Part shown: positions 61,201-64,000 of the stretch, in pieces | Layout: each line of letters starts with the position of its first letter | Numbering within the stretch: the stretch's first letter is position 1 | From: Rubricella aquisinus | GTDB lineage: Bacteria > Pseudomonadota > Alphaproteobacteria > Rhodobacterales > Rhodobacteraceae | Length of the DNA stretch: 64,000 nucleotides | Reading direction: 5' to 3' | NCBI RefSeq assembly: GCF_014199445.1 | Contig: NZ_JACIJS010000005.1 | Location: 124,001-188,000, forward strand | The notes under the pieces: generated by a model | Databases searched by the model: none | What the model was told of the DNA's origin: nothing | What the model saw: only the letters and a program-made list of their open reading frames with translations | Made by a program: the position numbers and the translations under genes

Positions 61201-64000
61201 TCGCGTGTCGCGGTCAGGCTGATGCTGTTGTCGACATATGAACTGTTAATGTTCTGCTCATTCAAGAGCGTGCCGTCATTGTCAAAGAACTGAACATTCG
61301 CGATCGCTCGGTTGGACGAATACGCGACCGCAAAACCGCCGCCCTCCAGTGCGACAACTGTGTGATCTGTCCCAGTGGCATCATCAAGGAAAACGGGCGT
61401 TTCCGTTCCATCGGGACTGACGATCGAAACGAATGTGCGCCCGCCATTATTGGCAAAATTCGACTGGTTCGACGTTACAACGATTGAGCCATTGTCGAGC
61501 GCCGCCACATCGCCCATCGCGCCACCATTGGTGTTGTCAATGACATGGGTGCGCAGCACCGTGGTCCCGATGACGCCCCCGTCAACCTGCTGGGGAAGCG
61601 GAACCGTGACCTCTGGACCATCATTCACCGCCGCAACCGTGAGCGTGATTGTGCCCGTATCCGTTTCGCCAAGGGCATCCACCACTTCATAGGTGAAGCT
61701 GTCGGTGCCGTTGAAATCCGCGTTCGGCGTGTAGGTGTAGCTGCCATCGGCGTTCAGCGACAGGCTGCCATTGGCCGGACCCGTCAAAACGCCATGGGTC
61801 AGCACATCGCCGCTGCCCAGATCAGGATCGGTGGTCGGCAGACTGCCTGACAGTGTGGTATCCTCATTCAGCGTTGCAGAGGCATCCTCTGCCACTGGCG
61901 GGCGGTTGTCCTCGGACCCGGTAATGGAAATGGTAAGGGTCGCAATATCCGTGCCACCATTGCCATCCGATACCTCGTAGGAGAACACATCAGTGACCAC
62001 CTCACCGGGGGCAAGCGCCTCGGTATCCGGGTCGCTGTCATCCAGAAGGTAGGTCCATGTGCCATCCGCCGCGAGTGTCAGCGCACCGTAGGTGCCCACG
62101 ATCGCCGCGCCGACATTCGCCGCGCTCAGAACACCTCCGTCGGATGCTGCGCGCGCCACCGACAACACGTCCGTCGCATCGACATCCGTGTCATTGGCAA
62201 GCACAGTGCCCGTCGCCGTGGCATCGCCCGCCTCTGTCGAGCCTTGCTCGATCACGGCATCACCAGCATTGCTGTCATTCGCAGCAACTGGTCCATCATT
62301 GGTGCCGGTGACGGTGATGGTCACGTCATTCGTTGCGGTCGCGCCATGGGCATCTGTCGCAGTAACCTGAACCGTCACGTTTCGCGTTTCCCCGACAGCG
62401 AGGTCTTGGAAATCAGAGCCGGGATCAAAGCTGAGCGTCGTGCCGGAAATCGCGGCGGAGCCTTCGCCCGGCGCGCTGGTGATGCTGTAGATCAGCGTCG
62501 TGCCATCGTCATCGCTGTCGATGTCATCCCCAAGGGCGGAGAGATCAACCGCAATAGCAGCCCCATCCTCCTCAGCCGAGGCCGCAGCCGCCGCCATGCT
62601 CGGCCCATCATTGGAGCCAGTGATGGTCACTGTCGCGGTTTCTGTCGCCAAACCGCCATTTCCATCGTCAACGGTATACGTAAAGCTGTCGGTCGTGGTC
62701 TCCCCTTCCGCCAACCCTTCAAACTGGCCATTCGCATCATACTCGAACGTGCCGTCGCCATTATCGGTGACACTGCCCACCGTTCCGGTGGTGTCGATGC
62801 TGATCGTGTGGGTGTCAGAGGCGTCAACGTCGGAATAGACCGCTGTGAGGGTCACAGTATCGGTCCCTGCCGTCGGGGTCACCTCAGCCGTGACACCGTC
62901 GAGCTGGAGACTGCTCCAGACAAAATCAATGCCGGACAGGCTGAAGGTCACATCCGCCGTGCCCGCCGATGTGGCGGACGCCGGGACCGTGAGCGTGATA
63001 TCAGTGTCGCTCGTCGCGTCCTCGAAAATGAAGTAATCAAGCCCGACAACCTGCCGGTCGCTCGTGGCCCCGGTATAGGTGCCGCCGATTTCAAATGCGC
63101 TTGAGGGCACCAATTCCGGCACACCGTCTGTCATCGAAATCACCGACAACTCAAAATCGTAATTGTTCGGATTGACGTTGAGGATCATGCCATTGGCAGG
63201 CACCCAAGCGGCAGAAACGATATTGGCAAAATCGAAGGTCGCCAGCGTATTGGGCACGACAGACATGGACTCGGTGTCGTAGTCGACCACATAGAAATAG
63301 TTGGAATTGGGAATGTTCGCAGCACCGGCAGCCACGGAATAGCCGCTGCCATTCTCAGAAACAGCGCCGGAAATCGGCTGTGCGATCGGCGCATCATTGG
63401 TGCCGGTGACCGTGATCGTGACAGCATTGGTCGCAGTCGCGCCATGTGCGTCCGTTGCGGTGACCTCGATTGTCACATCGCGGGTTTCCCCAACGGCGAG
63501 ATCTTGGAAATCCGCGCCGGGATCAAAGCTGAGCGTGGTGCCAGAAATCGACGCCGCCCCCTCGCCAGGAGCGCCAGTGACCGCATAGGTCAGGCTGGCG
63601 CCATCGTCGTCGCTGTCCACATCCGCGCCAAGCGCGGAAAGATCAACTGACACCGCCCCACCGTCCTCAACGGCTGAGGTGGCAGCAGCCGAAAGGGTCG
63701 GCGCGTCATTCGTGCCAGTGACCGTCACAGTGACGGTATTGGTCGCGGTCGCACCATGCGCGTCCGTCGCGGTAACTTCCACCACGACATCGCGGGTTTC
63801 GCCCAAGGCGAGGTTCTGGAAATCAGCACCCGGATCGAAGGTCAGCGTCGTCCCACTGATCGCAGCCGAACCTTCTGCCGGTGCGCCTGTCACGCTGTAA
63901 GTCAGGCTGGCGCCATCATCGTCGCTGTCCACATCCGCGCCAAGCGCGGAAAGATCGACCGACACCGCCCCACCGTCCTCAACGGCTGAGGTGGCAGCAG
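58200..64000 (-). CDS. Giant cadherin/VCBS-type repeat protein, 3' part (start outside window)
   Basis: The frame is open from the window edge to a TAA at 58200, giving at least 1,930 residues. From the N-terminal side: two adjacent VCBS/cadherin-like repeats of 104 residues (TNDAPTLSAA, SALGADVDSDDDG), a distinct insert (VSENGSGYSVAAGAANIP), and another such repeat. Then come a VCBS unit with VLANDTDVDATD and a cadherin-like unit (NEDTTLSGSLPTTDPD). A long propeller-like region (about 60.5-61.6 kb), more repeats, an aromatic-rich insert (~59.4-60.1 kb) and a C-terminal beta domain ending HLAMDDFDFML follow. Calcium-binding D/N loops are frequent. The protein is probably a surface or secreted adhesin; the acidic, hydrophobic end fits a type I secretion signal. 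No transport genes are in view. Confidence 0.85.
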   Translation of the reverse strand, partial: AATSAVEDGGAVSVDLSALGADVDSDDDGASLTYSVTGAPAEGSAAISGTTLTFDPGADFQNLALGETRDVVVEVTATDAHGATATNTVTVTVTGTNDAPTLSAAATSAVEDGGAVSVDLSALGADVDSDDDGASLTYAVTGAPGEGAASISGTTLSFDPGADFQDLAVGETRDVTIEVTATDAHGATATNAVTITVTGTNDAPIAQPISGAVSENGSGYSVAAGAANIPNSNYFYVVDYDTESMSVVPNTLATFDFANIVSAAWVPANGMILNVNPNNYDFELSVISMTDGVPELVPSSAFEIGGTYTGATSDRQVVGLDYFIFEDATSDTDITLTVPASATSAGTADVTFSLSGIDFVWSSLQLDGVTAEVTPTAGTDTVTLTAVYSDVDASDTHTISIDTTGTVGSVTDNGDGTFEYDANGQFEGLAEGETTTDSFTYTVDDGNGGLATETATVTITGSNDGPSMAAAAASAEEDGAAIAVDLSALGDDIDSDDDGTTLIYSITSAPGEGSAAISGTTLSFDPGSDFQDLAVGETRNVTVQVTATDAHGATATNDVTITVTGTNDGPVAANDSNAGDAVIEQGSTEAGDATATGTVLANDTDVDATDVLSVARAASDGGVLSAANVGAAIVGTYGALTLAADGTWTYLLDDSDPDTEALAPGEVVTDVFSYEVSDGNGGTDIATLTISITGSEDNRPPVAEDASATLNEDTTLSGSLPTTDPDLGSGDVLTHGVLTGPANGSLSLNADGSYTYTPNADFNGTDSFTYEVVDALGETDTGTITLTVAAVNDGPEVTVPLPQQVDGGVIGTTVLRTHVIDNTNGGAMGDVAALDNGSIVVTSNQSNFANNGGRTFVSIVSPDGTETPVFLDDATGTDHTVVALEGGGFAVAYSSNRAIANVQFFDNDGTLLNEQNINSSYVDNSISLTATRDGGVMLSYHQWEGGANYDERLVKLDASGDIEFGPIDLNSPLVYGYNTAITDLADGGYALLSGYGTAVYPLELMLLDDTGAITSTVTVANSGEALFIDGSITQLANGNIVVSYEARPNGVWEGFFEIFDAQGTQVSETASLSDFARSAGVRSISDIQPLADGGFAAAFVNSYPTTDPVTGEALPAGVYVQSFNADGSYNGDAIYVMQGSMPSIDLGPDGNLVVMVRNASGLAEVATVAPPADSRIGTDEDTSVVIEGISVADVDIGETAGALMTVTVDAGNGTLGVDASGLAGYAGDGTATITLTGSVSAVNAALAGLEYTPDQDFNGEDTIRVTANDNGNSGAGGAQSATSAFTVQVAAVNDAPEITVPTGYSAEGAAPEFTVPVGTYSRVDDAGGFIWDSYSYQSGGFINGTNDAYDGSYQVRIDGQYMSNASLTRSADGRHLQTSALTSSNGIEFVREQWVPTDQEYARVFDTFTNTTGTAQTITVNYYTNLGSDGWTGVVETGSGDLSFSTDDTHLLTDDVGIYWGGAGDPMVLHLIQDGEGSESMTASSLSRDGVSYSFQLDIAAGESVSLLQFASQSYNRTTMTTTISDLLEFEAGALNHLTSEQLARIVNFDVEGALITDEDRSLEINGLAISDVDLDEAGANALMTVEVSAANGTLNSTDVAGLTGITGEGGATMTVTGSLAAVNAALEALVYTPDADFNGEDTITVVANDNGNTGQGGAQTATSAFNVTVLPVNDAPTVTDGAGSVTEDGALTVSGALAAADVDGDALSYALANGLGTYGRLDVDTSGNWTYILDNAATALDTLDAGESAIESFAIDVSDGNGGVTTATVDITVNGANEGPAPGSFDDITTQNFSGIPAGYAGLNWSNAWILNSANYSIQDSGYVRGTTSGDYVVYASSTMRVTGINGDEFDFNGVTLTAAWNDNLNIDVMGYRDGVLLHSETVIVSDDAPTVFTFGWDDVDEVTFRPYGGTDAGTPGGGNHLAMDDFDFML
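63391..64000 (-). repeat. 312-base tandem repeats in giant gene
   Basis: The same coding block recurs every 312 bases (104 codons). For example, the identical string encoding ATSAVEDGGAV appears at 63661-63688 and 63973-64000, and GCRTCATT at 63391 and 63703. The unit at 63661-63972 is complete; the array continues beyond the window edge. A more diverged copy lies near 62.3-62.6 kb. Confidence 0.85.

Noticed and set aside
58041-63989. Several long open frames on the plus strand opposite the giant repeat gene
   Set aside because: They mirror the repeat protein's codon pattern, carry no recognisable domains, and repeat with the same period. They are antisense shadows of a high-GC gene.

Overview
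The window is high-GC and densely packed. Its gene content points to a marine alphaproteobacterium of the Rhodobacteraceae/Roseobacter group. The clues are an NAD-linked molybdenum formate dehydrogenase (fdsG-B-A, fdhD, fdsD), the siroheme/sulfite-reductase operon with DUF2849 and DUF934 genes, a DUF6524 protein, several small Lrp/AsnC regulators, and an actP/DUF4212/acs acetate locus. Genus and species cannot be read from the sequence. No prophage, insertion sequence, CRISPR array or rRNA gene was seen; there is one tRNA gene (Val-CAC).

Layout: 0-2.4 kb holds the end of a BKACE enzyme, two sulfotransferase-like genes that converge and overlap, and ilvN. 2.4-5.3 kb holds a membrane-anchored pentapeptide-repeat protein, two Lrp-type regulators and the divergent ilvC with a clear terminator. 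5.3-13.3 kb holds an RraA-like protein, a DUF6524 membrane protein, a methyltransferase, a hemerythrin, then secG, a three-gene lipid-linked glycosylation cassette, pyrG and a GNAT acetyltransferase. 13.3-20.3 kb (minus strand) holds a quinone/catechol detoxification pair (MhqD/MhqO-like), then fpr, DUF934, cysH, cysI, DUF2849 and cysG, which together make sulfide from activated sulfate. 20.5-22.5 kb holds two further Lrp-type regulators and small genes.

22.5-29.7 kb (minus strand) is the formate dehydrogenase locus with a LysR regulator upstream; a dyad typical of LysR sites abuts the regulator's stop codon. 29.7-42 kb holds an ABC exporter, tRNA-Val, gph, glmU-glmS with a lipoprotein and AlkD gene, an antiporter, and a ydcF / acyl-CoA synthetase / GST run. 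42-46.7 kb holds moaA (molybdenum cofactor, needed by the formate dehydrogenase), a kinase-like protein, an M48 protease, a PIN protein and rlmI.

46.7-55.8 kb (minus strand) is the most unusual block: acs, adk, DUF4212, actP, a cNMP-CBS-nucleotidyltransferase protein, a small membrane protein, and a membrane protein joining PAS-like and degenerate kinase-like regions to a DnaQ-type exonuclease. Acetate uptake and activation are thus linked to two apparent signalling or nucleic-acid enzymes of unknown role. 56-58.1 kb holds a LysR regulator and a divergent oxidoreductase with two matching operator-like repeats exactly four helical turns apart. 58.2-64 kb is the 3' part of a giant cadherin/VCBS-type repeat protein that runs off the window edge.
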